64,000 nt of DNA from Epiperipatus broadwayi (taxonomy: Eukaryota; Onychophora; Udeonychophora; Euonychophora; Peripatidae). The notes under the pieces are model-generated. The model had not been told where the DNA came from, searched no databases, and saw only the letters and a list, made by a program, of their open reading frames with translations. Position numbers and translations under genes: made by a program. Below are positions 1 through 11,520 of this stretch, piece by piece; the stretch's first letter is position 1, and each line of letters opens with the position of its first letter. The DNA lies in the NCBI GenBank assembly GCA_028023455.1, contig JAQFVV010012499.1:2610584-2674583 (forward strand), read 5' to 3'.

Positions 1-3000
1 TGCTGTTTTTCTGAATTTTGTTTTCATTGCTAACACTAATCCATTCTCAAATTCTGCTTTTATGGTTCATATCAGAAAGTATTATACTATATGCATCTAG
101 GTAAATACATATAGCCAAAAAATACAATGGTTAGCAAACACAACTGCTTGTTATTAACTTGATAAGCACTTTCATCATTTTTTAAATGCTTTTATATTAA
201 CTTACCCTATCTGTATGTCCACATTTTTGAATTTTTAAGAATGAACAAAAACTTGCTTCCATTTAAAACTTGAATTCACAAGCTTACATTTCCCAAGACT
301 CCTTAATAACTGAGCCAACAAAAATATTACATTTGTAGAATAATTTTTTAATATTGATTTAATTCATACTAAATTTAAAAACCAATACAAAAATATTTTT
401 ATACAATAGATAATCACATGATATTTAATCTTAGAATTTGTTTGTTCATAGAAGGCATATTTTTTTATTCTCACATATTATTAAATTATAATTTTGACAG
501 ATCTTTTTATAGTTTTAACCATTTTTTTTAAATAATACATAAATATAACTAAAAAGTAAAAAAATAATATGTAAAAAAATGATTTTTTAAAAATAATACT
601 TTTATATAAACAGTCGATTAAAAAGTACAAAAATAGAAAAGTAATCTGTTTAAAAAACATGATGTGTAATTTCATAAAACCATTTGAAGCTACAAAAATC
701 AAAAGATCTCAAATGCTTTTATGGAATGACACTACTTTGTTATTCTTCTGCTTTTTAGTGGGCTGTTTAAATAAAGGCATTATTTTTAAAAAAATATTTT
801 ATTTACATGTTATTTTATAGATAAGTTACCTGTTAACCAAAGAACCTATTTTTCAAAATTTTCATACCAGCCTTCCTATCTGCACAGAATGTTGTTTGAC
901 ATTATTTTTAATCTTTTAATCTTATTTACAAATAAGTTATTTTTTTATAAAATGGTATATGATCCACAAAAAAAAATTTAAGCAATTATTTATCATATAT
1001 TTTAAATATAATTATAAAAAATTTGATCCATGTTTTAACATTTTCAGTTCTAAAAACCCTTTCATTTATAAGTTTATAAATCTGTATTTATATTTTTGGT
1101 ATTTAGAAGCAAATATTTAAATATATATAAAAATATAACTAGATGTGTTACATTTTTAGTGTTGTTTTTAATTTTATAAATTCTGTAAGAAGACACCACT
1201 TTGACCCCTTGTCTCAGGTTAAGGATTTAATAACTCTGTTGATACACTCATAAGCCACTAAAACAAATCATGCCTTGGTCCATTAAACATATATATGGGA
1301 TTTATCATAAACTTTAAGCTATTTTAACATTTGTTTTATTTTTAATCCTTTTTTAGCTATAGCAACATAACATTAATACTTCTAGTTAAATCTGTTTTTA
1401 ACTCTTACTGATTTGCTTGACATAGTTTTGCCGGTTTTGTTTTCCACAAATGGTGTTGTCTTCACTTGCAAGTCACAACATATTGAAATGTATATGCATG
1501 AACACAATTGCATTGCAAAAGTTTGTTTTTATTGTCTTAATTTATTCCTATGCTACATGTGAAAAAGAAAATATTTATTGACTCTATATCTTCCATTTGT
1601 GTGTTGGAAGTGGTACTGCATGTCAAACTAAAGTATTTAAATTCTACAACACTGTCTTGACACATGATTTTCTGTCATTTAATGGTGAAATACAATAGAT
1701 AATATTTCATATTTTACTTTTATCTATTGTTTCTAGATGGTATCTATAATCAGAGGAAAAGAAATAACTGAAATCAGGGCAGATTAGATGTTTGATATCT
1801 GTATAATAAGAAACAGATTTGAGTGGTTCTTTAATTTATTTCAATACTAGTAAAAAAAATATTTATTTTTTTTGCTTTGAGATTTTTCTAACTTTAAATT
1901 ATTCTCTGTTTTTTAAATAAATATATAATATTTACATAAAGTTTTTTTTTAAAAACTATACTTTATTTTATAAGTAAATTAAACTGCTGCAAACTTATGA
2001 GATAAACAAAATATTTTATATTGATAATTTTATTAGTTTTTTTTTTTATTTTATTTCTCAAGGCGTCTTTTTTTGTTTCTGTTTTTTTTTCTTTAAAAAA
2101 AACATGTTTATGTTTGCTTAAAAATATTTTTTTAATGTTTCAAACACTATTTAAAGTGAAGACTTACTTCTATAAAAAATAAATCGTTCCATGATAAAGT
2201 CACATGTGATAAAACAAAAACTACCTCTTGAGATAATAAAAACTGCACAGCATTGAATGCATATATGGAGTGGTTATTATTATTTATCTTTAATAATAAA
2301 AATGACATAATTTCCCTTTCCCTTTGATTTTTTTCATATCCATAAATATTTTTCTCTCAAAAAAATAATTTATTATCTCTTTTTTTCCTCATCAGATATG
2401 ACTTCAGACAAAAATATATACAAAAAAATAAATAAATAAAAATGATATTACAAATGATACTGAATAGGCAACTTCCCTAAATAAAATATTAAATGTATTT
2501 ATTATTATAAACTAAAACATACTTATCTATTGTTTTCTAAAATTAAGATGTGATAAGGTTATTTATTTGAAGAATCAAATTATCTAAATATGAACTGTGA
2601 GACACTAAGCATGAGAAAAACTGCTTAATCAAATAAATTAAATATCCATTGAAATATATCATTTATTTCTGATTTGGTCTAAAACTTTGCAATAATGAAT
2701 ATGCAAATGATTTCAATTCATCAGGCAAAAATTACAATATTACACAAAATTAAATAAAGTTAGATATAATTTCAATTCTAGACATCATTAACAAGAAAGA
2801 TTGAAAAACACGGTAAATTCTACAAAAAATTTCAAAGTTTAGCATTATGTATCCATTCAAATATAGAAATAGAAGTTTAAAATGGCATTTGACTTATTAC
2901 ATTAAATTAATAAAATAAAAGAATTTCTACATGTTGAGAATATATAAAATAAAAGGAATTCTTAATAAGGGTGATATATGTATACCATGGTTTGATTAGA

Positions 3001-3080
3001 GAAAATTGAAATAACTTCAGTTCATAATTTGGACACTTAAGCCCTCAAAACATCAAATGATCATCATTTCATATGCTTAC
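1..3080. other. AT-rich spacer without recognisable gene
   Basis: Both strands are dominated by poly-A, poly-T and ATTT-type low complexity. The longest open frame (minus strand, 481-702) is rich in F, I, K and Y and reads like random AT-rich DNA. I see no conserved domain, tRNA or clear element boundary here. Confidence 0.6.
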
Positions 3081-3176
3081 ACATGCTATTACTAATGGTA
3101 GAAAACTCTCCATACTGTAGTGGCATGAAGAGCAAACATTTATATTCAATGGATGCAGGAAGGTTTGTGCATAAAA

Positions 3177-3218
3177 TCCCCTGACTAGTTTCTAGCTTGT
3201 GGTTTTCATTAATGAGGA
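3177..3218 (-). ncRNA. Degenerate hammerhead ribozyme motif, family 1 copy 1
   Basis: On the minus strand stem I is TCCTCA (3218-3213) facing AGGGGA (3182-3177), with 5 of 6 pairs including one G-U. The first core box has decayed to TTAATGA (3212-3206). A short stem II hairpin follows with one mismatch (3205-3193), then GAAA (3192-3189), the mini stem III ACTAGT and a GUC triplet ending at 3183. The mutated first box should abolish cleavage. Read as a relic of the motif that is intact at 34.8 kb. Confidence 0.5.
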
Positions 3219-3559
3219 GCCTTGGATTTAAGAGCACTGTACTTAGATTTTTTGATTTAATGCAATCCTACAGCAGCCATTTTTTATCTATTTGGTTAAC
3301 TATAAGGCTAGAAGTGGAATATGAAAACACAATGTTTCCAAACCATGCTCATTTGCTTGTATAGTCATATATATCTGAACTCAGCTCAGTGTCTCCCATT
3401 CACCATTATCCTATGGGCAAGATAGATATAAAACTATCAACCTATCACATGATGATGTTTTATCTGCTTACACAAGTGCAAGCCTTCATAATCAATGAAT
3501 TCAGAAAGGTTTATGCATAAAATTCCCAATAAATTCAGAAAGATTTATGCATAAAACTC

Positions 3560-3625
3560 CTACCTAGGGCCTAGTCACCAAATAACCTCAGATGAGTTGT
3601 TTTTCATTTTGAGCTCCTAGCTTTA
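3560..3625 (-). ncRNA. Strongly decayed hammerhead-like segment, family 1 copy 2
   Basis: The plus-strand text GAGTTGTTTTTCATTTTGAGC aligns with the ribozyme block of copy 1 (TAGCTTGTGG, TTTTCATTAATGAGGAGC) but has lost the core. It is listed because its position shows that a second forward unit follows copy 1 about 400 bp downstream. Confidence 0.35.
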
Positions 3626-3710
3626 TAGTTAATCAAACATGGTAACAGGTGGCTGCTGAAGGATTGCATTAGATCCTAAGATCTAGTCACAGTGCTCTCA
3701 AATCCAAAGC

Positions 3711-3752
3711 TCCTCACTGATGAAAGCCACAAGCTAGAAATTAGTCTTAGGA
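3711..3752 (+). ncRNA. Hammerhead ribozyme motif, family 1 copy 3
   Basis: Stem I is TCCTCA (3711-3716) facing TTAGGA (3747-3752), 5 of 6 pairs. The core box CTGATGA (3717-3723) is intact. Stem II is AGC-CACAA-GCT between flanking A residues (3724-3736), and GAAA is at 3737-3740. The mini stem III A3740-U3745 and U3741-G3744 leads to a GUC triplet with C17 at 3746. Compared with the 34.8-kb copy, stem II has changed GGC/GCC to AGC/GCT, a compensatory pair change. The A-A mismatch at the base of stem II and the single stem I mismatch make activity uncertain. Confidence 0.55.
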
Positions 3753-4161
3753 TATTGGATGAGTAGGCACAAGATAGAGATTATATGCACAAATCTTCCA
3801 GCCTCCATTTATTATGAGGTTTGCACTTAGTGGCAATATTGTATTGAGAGTTTGCTATTGTTATTAACAGCCTGTGTAACAATATGAAATTTATGATCAT
3901 GTGATGTTTTGATGGTTTTTATACCTATTCTGCCTATAACATAATGGTGACTGTGGTTTCTTAAAAACCAAAAACACTTAAATGTATGAAAGCTGAACTG
4001 AGTTCTGATATATATGATTATATAAGCATATGAGCTTGGTTTAAAAACATTATTGTTTTCATCTTTGGATCTAAATTTATAGTTAACTAAATAGGTAAAA
4101 AATGACTTGGAGGGTTGCATTAGATCCAAAGATTTACGTGCAATGCTCTCAAATCCAAGGC

Positions 4162-4203
4162 TCCCCACTGATAAAAGCCACAAGCTAGAAACTAGTCTAG
4201 GGA
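4162..4203 (+). ncRNA. Degenerate hammerhead motif, family 1 copy 4
   Basis: Stem I is TCCCCA (4162-4167) facing TAGGGA (4198-4203), 5 of 6 pairs with a G-C where other copies have G-U or A-U. The core box reads CTGATAA, a G8-to-A change expected to inactivate. Stem II is AGC-CACAA-GCT, followed by GAAA (4188-4191), ACTAGT mini stem III and a GUC triplet (C17 at 4197). A covarying but probably dead copy. Confidence 0.5.
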
Positions 4204-4320
4204 TATTGAATGAATATGCACTAGATAGGAATTTTATGTACAAATCTTCCTGCTTCCATTGATTATGAAGACTTTCACTTGGTGGCATTACTGAATGGAG
4301 AGTTTGTTACTGATATTTAA

Positions 4321-5455
4321 ACCCCATGCATTGAAAAATTTCTAGTGATAAGTATTATTATTTATAAATTTTCTATGCTTCAAACTTTGATCTTTAAAAT
4401 GAAAAATAATAGCATATCTATCACTGTATTAAGCTTAATTAAAAAAAAATATATATTTTCTTTCAATATTCCTTTACTGTTTGATTGTATGTTAACCTGT
4501 ATGTTTAATTTGCTTCAGAAGTTTATAAAAAAAATTTACATCAACTAAAATATATTATTTAAAATCAAAAAGAAAATCCATCTATTTATTGTAATTTATA
4601 AATTTATTATTACTTTTTATTCTATTATTTTTTTAAAAAAAGATATTATTGGAAGAGTTATAAGAAATATATGTATACTTTTGTAGAAATAATCCAGAAT
4701 ATGGTTGGCATAAATATGAATAAAAATATGAATTTAAAATAAACAACATGACACAGTTAAAAATTGACATTCTAAATGATTAAGAAATATTGAAATTCAA
4801 TATGCAAAGCAATTGCTCCTAAATATCAAACAAAAAAATTTATACAATATATTATTTGGAATAATATTTAACTTGGGCTTAAAATATGTATAAAATGAAA
4901 TGAGTGAAAGAATACTCAAAAATATAAAATCAATAAACAAATTATAAAAAAAGAGTAAAATTTGAAAATTCTAATTTAGCTAAATATAAAAAATAAAGGT
5001 AATATTATGGGAATATTTAATTAGAAATGCATAATTTTCTACATGCATTTGACTTGTATATGAAAGACCAAGTTATCATCTTCATAACTTAATTTTCTAA
5101 TGATTATTACTAATACTAATCTAAATTCAGCAACGATTGTTATAATAAACTTCATTGAATTATAGTTAATTAGAGTAGTATAGGCACAATTCAAATATTG
5201 TATTTAAAATAACAAATCCTAATGGGAAATCCAAATGTCCTTATCTCAAACTTGTATGTTCATCATTATGGTTTGATCCTTTTATTAATAAATATTACTT
5301 ATTTAAAATTAAACTTTGATTTATAATCTCTTTATCGATCTTTAAACATTTACATCTAATCACACTGCTTCTTCCACATATATAAATTTGATAATAATTC
5401 CCTCTCTGATAAACTTAGGTAAATATTTTAAATAAGTGAAAGATAGAGGATGCAT
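4321..5455. other. AT-rich spacer, no gene seen
   Basis: Low-complexity AT-rich DNA. The 67-codon frame at 4345-4548 has random AT-rich composition and no recognisable domain. Confidence 0.55.
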
Positions 5456-5548
5456 CTCTCTCTCTCCTCTCCCTCCCTCCCTCTCTCCCTCTCTCTCTCC
5501 CTCTCTCTCCTCTCTCTCTCTCTCTCTCTCCCCCTCTCTCTCTCTCTT
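5456..5548. repeat. (CT)n polypyrimidine microsatellite
   Basis: About 90 bp of CTCTCTCCC-type sequence, almost pure pyrimidine on the plus strand. The Ser/Leu/Pro-rich plus frame and the Arg/Glu-rich minus frame across it are translations of the microsatellite and not genes. Confidence 0.9.
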
Positions 5549-6830
5549 CATCTCAGCATATCCCATCATATTATATTTAATTTCTGTTGTCAAATCTTTA
5601 TTCAAATTTTCTCATAATTACGGATTGACAAGAAACAGAGTATATTAAAAAATTAAATGAATGGATAATCTTGATAGTTATTCTGATTATGCATATCCCT
5701 TGCTAATATTTTGATAACAGCTCAGTTATCTTTTTCAAAGTAGTATTTTATGCGTAACTATAATGAAAATTCAAATATTCATATTGTGATTTTTCTTGAT
5801 CTGATGAGTCTCTTGCCTGTATATATATATATGGAAAATTTTGAAAGAACATTTGCCATCTTTTACTAACGAAAATATTCAAGTCAATACATATAAACAT
5901 ATTGCTGACGTATACTAAAATAATTTTTTTAATATACATATAATATTATAGATCAAAAAATATAATTTAAAAAAAAAAATAAAAAAACAAAACGATCAAT
6001 ATATTTTAAAGGAAGATCACAGAAATAAATATAAAACTAAAAAATTGTAGATTAGAAGAAGAAAAAGGAATATATAAATGGAAACACAAAAGGTCATATC
6101 GATTAGATAAATATAAAATATAGACATTTACTTAAAATGTAATAAATGTACAAAAGTTTTACTTTTTCCCCCCCAAATTAAAGTTCTCTATATATACAAA
6201 ATAAATTTTAAAAATTTAATGTAAATACAATTAACAAAAACTGGGAGAGGGGTGAAAGTTTTTCTCACAATTAAAAACAGTTAAACGTCTAATGAATAAA
6301 GTGCAACTAAAAAAGCAAACCTATAAAATAAAAATTATCTGCCAGCAACTTCCTTGCCAGAACATTATTCAGTTACAAATAAAATCAGCAGGTGTCATTT
6401 CAATCAAAAATTTTCTTTCATCACTTTCTTTAGAACACTTACTTAGTTGTAATATCAAACTTTAAAATATTAAATATTATCTGTGTGAGTATGTATACAT
6501 ACAAAAGTAAGGAATCCGGAAAAAAAAATATGAATATTACTATATCACTATTTAGCCAAAAATAAAACTAATTTTTAATATATTTTCAGATGTACATTAT
6601 TTCGGTAGCTCTTTTTACATATTGTTACTTGATTTTCAGTTTGTTTGTTTTTTAAAGAAAAGAAAAATTTAAATCCATGATAAATAAAATTGTTTTGATA
6701 TTTGATAATATATATATATATAAACTTATTTTTACATAAAAACTTGTCTTTTATTATTTTTTTCTGACAGATTATACAATAACATTATGGTTATTTATAT
6801 TTAACCCAGATGTACCTGGCCTTTTGAAAG
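5549..6830. other. AT-rich spacer, no gene seen
   Basis: Short (TA)n runs and poly-A tracts only. No coding or RNA signal recognised. Confidence 0.5.
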
Positions 6831-6857
6831 ACTGTCATTTTGATCTAGTGTCTGAAG

Positions 6858-6920
6858 CTACCAAAGCGCCTCCCTGAGGAGTATCAAAGCACGAAACCAT
6901 GTTCAGAGGTTTGGAGGAGT
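6858..6920 (+). ncRNA. Hammerhead-like relic
   Basis: A more GC-rich patch contains CTGAGGA (6874-6880; the fourth base after CTG is free in hammerheads), a GTAT-CAAA-GCAC stem II with a closing G-C pair and one mismatch, and GAAA (6893-6896). A CCTCC upstream can partly pair with AGAGG downstream as stem I. Stem III and the cleavage triplet are not clean. Best read as a decayed member of a third family of hammerhead-bearing repeats. Confidence 0.35.
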
Positions 6921-7133
6921 TTTCTGACAGAGATATTTTAAATACTTTCTCTGGCTAAGCATTTATCACAAAGCTTGTTGAGCAATTGCAATGCTCATTG
7001 TTTATATCTTACAAACTTAAAAAAATTGGGTCATGTGATCTATGACTTATTTTGACTATTTATTGTCATTTTGATATCTTTAATTTTACGTTACTTCCTT
7101 TACATTAAACTCTTCATAAACATTACATATTAT

Positions 7134-7603
7134 TAAATCTAATATTTGTAATGTTTTTTTAGTTGGTTATTTTAATAATTTTTTTTTTAAGATTTAATGT
7201 AAATATCTTTTTTTTAATAAATATTGCTGAGTATATCAGCAATCTGAATTATAATAAGGAAATGACAGATAAATTTAAATTTAAATTTTTAAATATACCT
7301 GTTACATATGACATCATTACAACGCAACTATTGGAGTGTGCTTTGAGTAAAAAAATTATTTTTTTTTTTAGATTTTTCAGAAGTATCACAAATGTAATAG
7401 TTTTTTTTAGTTTAACTAATAGTAACCATTTATTAATACAAAAATTACATTTTTGTAATATTTTTTATTAAATATAATATTTGTAATATTTTTTTCAATT
7501 GGTGTTTTAACAATTTTTTTTTTATATTTGACGTAAATAGATGTTTTTTTTACTAAATATTGCTGAGTATGTCATTACTCCAAATTATATTAGGAGATTG
7601 ATA
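7134..7603. repeat. Imperfect 335-bp-spaced direct duplication
   Basis: Two blocks, 7134-7268 and 7469-7603, share AATATTTGTAAT, GTTTTAA-AATTTTTTTTT, a GTAAATA segment, AATATTGCTGAGTAT and an AATTATA-TAGGA block in the same order. Identity is interrupted by homopolymer length differences. The 102-codon frame at 7163-7471 spans the first copy and is probably not a gene. Function unknown. Confidence 0.55.
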
Positions 7604-9192
7604 GACCATGAAAGTGCAAAGCAACTTAATGCTGGATTATGAATAGGCATTTGTGGTTGCTTCTGCAGCTGCCTGGAAATCTTAACCATAAAATATACAA
7701 GCAGTAGCTGAGCTAGTTCACTCACCATTACCTATTCTATTTGATATGTGAATTTGACAGCATTGTTAAGGTTTAATGGCATTGTGTTTTAATGGTAGAA
7801 CAAATAATATTTTTTTCATTAAAAAATACACCTCACTGTGAATTTGGCATGTAACATCAGACAAGCATTCATACATTTCAATACAAATAAAGATTTTTAC
7901 ATATAAAATAATGATGAAAATCCCATAACATACCTATTTTTAAAGAAAAAAGTTGATTAAATAAGTACATTTGATATAATAAAATTAATTATATACATGT
8001 CAAGACAATAATAAAAAATATCAATTATTGAACATTAATATTTGTTTCATAGCAAAAATAATGTGTGCAATTCAATGACAGATGCCACAATGTGCATATA
8101 ATTCCATTTAAATGACTATCTTCAAATAAAAATTAAATTAGAAACCTTAGCTTTTGAGTCTGCAACTTAATGACTGTGAATAAAAAACATATACTAATAA
8201 AACATTATAACACTACTTTGAAAGATTTGATATTAATATACATATAATCAGTAATTATCATCGCCCTCTATAAAAAAATTCTGATGTTTCAAGTAGCAAT
8301 TTTTGATGAAAAAAATTAACTAACTTCTTGCTAGTCATATGTTTCTGTCAATCTAACCATGATATCAACAATAGTTTGAGAAACTAATTGCCAATATTTA
8401 TTAGAGTCTCAACTAATATTCCTGAGTTAATGATGAGATCAGGTTTGAATAAAAAATTAATTTTATATATGTAACACCCAAAATAAAAATATTGCTGATC
8501 AAGTATTCCTTATACATATCCTTGTAGATTTAATTCCATTCTCTATATTGCATAATTAAAAAATTACACTTTTAAAATTAATAAAAGGATACATGATGAA
8601 CATGATATTATTCAGGCTATCAGAAGAAAGAGGAGAGAGAAAAAAATAGTACAGAAAAAAATGCAAATTTTAATTTTACTGGTAAATAAAATAATTAATA
8701 TCGACATGCATTACTGCTATATAAAATACTGGGGAAAAAATTTAAATTGTCATTTATATTTTTAAATTAATATTTATATTTTTTCTAATAAATATCTTTT
8801 AATTTCTTAAAATGGTTTAGTGCCATAATATGTAGCACATCACCATAATCAAGTCAGATAAATCTTGAACACTTTTTTCAGGTCACAAGTAAGACTAAAG
8901 ATTTTTCCTTCAATTAGACACCCATAGTCAACCTTTTAACATCATTGGCCTCTTAATATTCATGTATTATTAAGTAGAAAGTAAAAATTGCAAGTTAATC
9001 TAGATTTATCAGACAATTGTCAGTGTATTAAATGTGAAAATAAAAAAAAAATGATTGCAATATGACACAGTTTTCCATAAGAGGATGCGCCATACTTCAA
9101 GTTGTATACAGTCAATGGTTTATCATTACCTTTTGCTTAATGTCTTAAAAAGTAATTATATTTAATAATGTCTAATTTTTATTAAAATATAC
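7604..9192. other. AT-rich spacer, no gene seen
   Basis: No coding frame, RNA or repeat boundary that I can support. Confidence 0.5.
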
Positions 9193-9407
9193 AGTAATAT
9201 TTACTAAGGCTGTAACCTTAGGAATAAGCGTCTGAAAAATTCGAAGGTAGGGACCTCTACAGGTCTTAAACACAAGCTTACGCTATGAAGAAAAGAGATT
9301 CCCTCTTTTCTTCATAGCGTAAGCTTGTGTTTAAGACCTGTAGAGGTCCCTACCTTCGAATTTTTCAGACGCTTATTCCTAAGGTTACAGCCTTAGTAAA
9401 TATTACT
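9193..9407. repeat. Perfect 105-bp inverted repeat (hairpin) with 5-nt loop
   Basis: The left arm 9193-9297 is the exact reverse complement of the right arm 9303-9407, and the loop is ATTCC (9298-9302). I compared both arms base by base and found no mismatch over 105 positions. The arms are less AT-rich than their surroundings and contain unique-looking sequence such as CTAAGGCTGTAACCTTAGG near the outer end, itself a small palindrome. Neither arm has a usable open frame. Candidates are a very young foldback transposon or MITE, a hairpin-RNA locus, or an assembly fold-back. Flanking AATATA on both sides (9186-9191, 9409-9414) is a weak possible target duplication in an AT-rich context. Confidence 0.9.
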
Positions 9408-10430
9408 TAATATAATAATGTGCGTTTAATAAAATTTATAATTAAAATATAAAGTAAGTTAAATATTATTTGATTACACCTTCTTTTCTACAGTAATATC
9501 ATATAATCTTTTCATTTTTGAGTGAGCAAAATATACAAATGTCACTGCTACAACCAATTGACTGATTGAAACTAAGTTTGTGATTACTCATTATATGATC
9601 CCCAATCAAATGACTGTATGCAATCCTAAGCAATATATATATTTAATTTGTAGATCAATCCAGAAGTGCATAAATAAATATTTTAATTTTGGTAAGTAAT
9701 AAGCAAGTACAGTAATGATTAATGCACATGGCTATTATTGTTGTTGTTTTTACTATGGTCAAAATCTTGAGAGCTAATCCAAAGTAATGGCATAAATCCT
9801 TTAATTTTTATCAAAAAAAATAAAATCTTTATTTTTTATTTAATATTTATCACTTATTCCTTTTTACATAACATGTTATTATATAAAAATATTATTTCAA
9901 AAATGTTTAAGAAAAATATTAATATGTAAAGAAATGAAAAGTAAAAATTGGTACAACTAATTTATAATTCTGGACTCCAAATAAACCTTAATGGTAGTCA
10001 GGTTATCATTTGACCATCTATTCCTTTATATGCAGTGGCTTTTTTCAAAACTAATTGAAATAAATGACGAAATGTCCAAAATTTATATAATTTAAAAGTC
10101 TAAAAAACATTCTTAAACAATTTATAAATGTTTAAAATATTATTAAAAATAAATTTCATCATTTCAACTTTAATATATCAATCTCCTTGAGCCCATTAAA
10201 TCCCTGAAAATCTCTTTTCAGAATTTTGACCAATCATAGATTTTAAATTGAATTTGCACAAAATCAGTAAATCTTACACTAAAATGGGTATCACATCATT
10301 TTTTTGCCATCTTGTTGCCTTTAAAAAGATATCCTTTTTTATTCCTATAATGAAATTTGGATTCTTTATGATTTTTTTTTCTAAAATGCAATTTTTAATT
10401 CTTTTTCTCATTTTTTTAGATTTAGTAATT
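9408..10430. other. AT-rich spacer, no gene seen
   Basis: No recognisable feature. The small plus frame at 10248-10451 is F- and K-rich and of random composition. Confidence 0.5.
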
Positions 10431-10439
10431 GTAAAAATG

Positions 10440-11002
10440 TGTTACTACTGAAATGGATTCTCTCACCATTTGTTTTAGTTCTGATTTGGATATGGAGTTC
10501 GCCATTAGATGATCTCTGTATTTCCAAGGTTTCTCTTTCTAACAGCTCATCTAATGAGAATTCTAGTGATAGTTCAGATCTAGATGCTGCAGTGTCCAAA
10601 AAAAATAAAAGGTTTGTGAAGTCATCTGTAATGAGGACAAGCATGGCAACCAAATCTATGCTAGGCCCTTCTTTACAACTGGAGTCAGATTCACTTCTGG
10701 ACAATAATGTTTATGAGTCACACATGCCAGGGCTAAATTTTCCCATCACCCATGAATATTCAATTAGTGCTTTTATTATTTATTTTTTGATAAGAAAATA
10801 TATGATTACATATGTGTGGAAAGCAATACATATGCTGTAAAACAGAAAGCAGTTCCAAAGTGGATTAATCTTTCAACCCATGAGTTGGATGCATTTTTAA
10901 ACATGGTGATTCAAATTTGTAGTGCACCATGTGTGACTATATTCAAAATCATTTGGTCTAAAAAAAATTACTGCATCAATGGGGACTTGCTAAAGTTATG
11001 AC
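10440..11002 (+). pseudogene. piggyBac-like transposase, N-terminal fragment
   Basis: Two overlapping plus frames join into one decayed coding region. The first (10439-10840) has a Ser/Asp/Glu-rich acidic stretch (SSSNENSSDSSDLDAA) and then a PGLNFPITHEYS block. The second (10816-11001) contains ESNTYAVKQKAVPKW, followed by a helix like the ELxAFLxMxI segment and an IIWSKK block. This order (acidic N-terminus, a P-rich block, an ExxNxYA box, W...L..xELxAFLG.. and a YWS-like box) is what piggyBac-family transposases show before the catalytic DDD domain. The frame changes near 10,780-10,820. The catalytic aspartates and C-terminal zinc-binding region are not found downstream, so this is a truncated, inactive fragment. 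No terminal inverted repeats or TTAA duplication could be assigned. Confidence 0.6.
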
Positions 11003-11389
11003 CTGAGATTGATTTATTGGAATTTAAGACAATTTACATTTCAGTGACAATAAGAACATGTACATCCAGATTCAGAAACATATACCTACATGTTACTGCA
11101 ATAGATAAGATATATCATGATTTATTTATATGATCATTTATTTATTACATGATTACAATAACATCGTACTCACTTGGTTAAAATGTTTGTAATAATCTCT
11201 TGATTTTTTCGGTTTTAGGTGAGACAGTTTAAACTCTAGCCATTTAATGAAGGTCTGAAATTCATAATGTTTTCCACTATCTTCACCATCAATTTTCTCA
11301 TGTATTTCTATATTATATGTATTTTTGATTACCTTTTTATTTCATTGTATTTATATTTATTTTATTTTTAATATTATAAGTACAAGTAT

Positions 11390-11520
11390 ATTTTATATAC
11401 TTGGAATCTAGATATAATATAGGGGATTTGAACACAGACTTTTAAGCAATCTCAGTCATCCATTCGATCTCATACATCAGTTGGTCCAGATCATCATCTC
11501 CCACACATATATATATATAA
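11390..11520 (-). repeat. tRNA-like SINE fragment
   Basis: On the minus strand GTGTTCAAATCCCC fits a pol III B box, and TGGACCAACTG is a weaker A-box match about 45 bases upstream. Stems are imperfect, so it is not a functional tRNA. A 26-base part (GGGAGATGATGATCTG and AACCAAC) recurs at about 47,057-47,083, so the sequence is dispersed. A tRNA-derived SINE piece next to a (TA)n run is the best reading. Confidence 0.45.

Larger units (their letters stand above)
3105..4320. mobile_element. Head-to-head array of hammerhead-bearing ~0.4 kb repeat (family 1)
   Basis: Four related units fill this block. Two read forward (about 3105-3480 and 3480-3640) and two read in reverse (about 3640-3840 and 3840-4320). 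Shared blocks are a GTAGTGGCA-type start, GTGCATAAAATCCC, ACTAGTTTCTAGCTTGTGG, GAGGAGCCTTGGAT and a GTTAACTATA tail. The tail segments at about 3295-3480 and 3850-4100 are reverse complements of each other at moderate identity, so the block is an inverted pair of tandem dimers. Spacing between the ribozyme-like motifs is about 400 bp in the forward pair and about 451 bp in the reverse pair. A fifth unit lies at 34.7-34.9 kb. No protein-coding capacity is apparent; the 153-codon minus-strand frame across 3827-4288 is a by-product of the repeat. Such dimeric ribozyme-bearing units are known for Penelope-like elements, retrozymes and some animal satellites; assignment to one of these is inference. 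Confidence 0.65.

Noticed and set aside
2395-2730. CTGATGA boxes on the minus strand near 2,390 and 2,720 with GAAA nearby
   Set aside because: There is no room for, or no sign of, a stem II hairpin between the boxes, and stem I does not pair.
3827-4288. 153-codon minus-strand open frame
   Set aside because: It lies across the inverted ribozyme-bearing repeats, and no protein similarity is seen.
5360-5648. Arg/Glu-rich and Ser/Leu/Pro-rich frames
   Set aside because: They are translations of the CT microsatellite.
5800-5860. CTGATGAG at 5,799 as another hammerhead
   Set aside because: The nearest GAAA is too far, across a TA run, and no stem I or III can be drawn.
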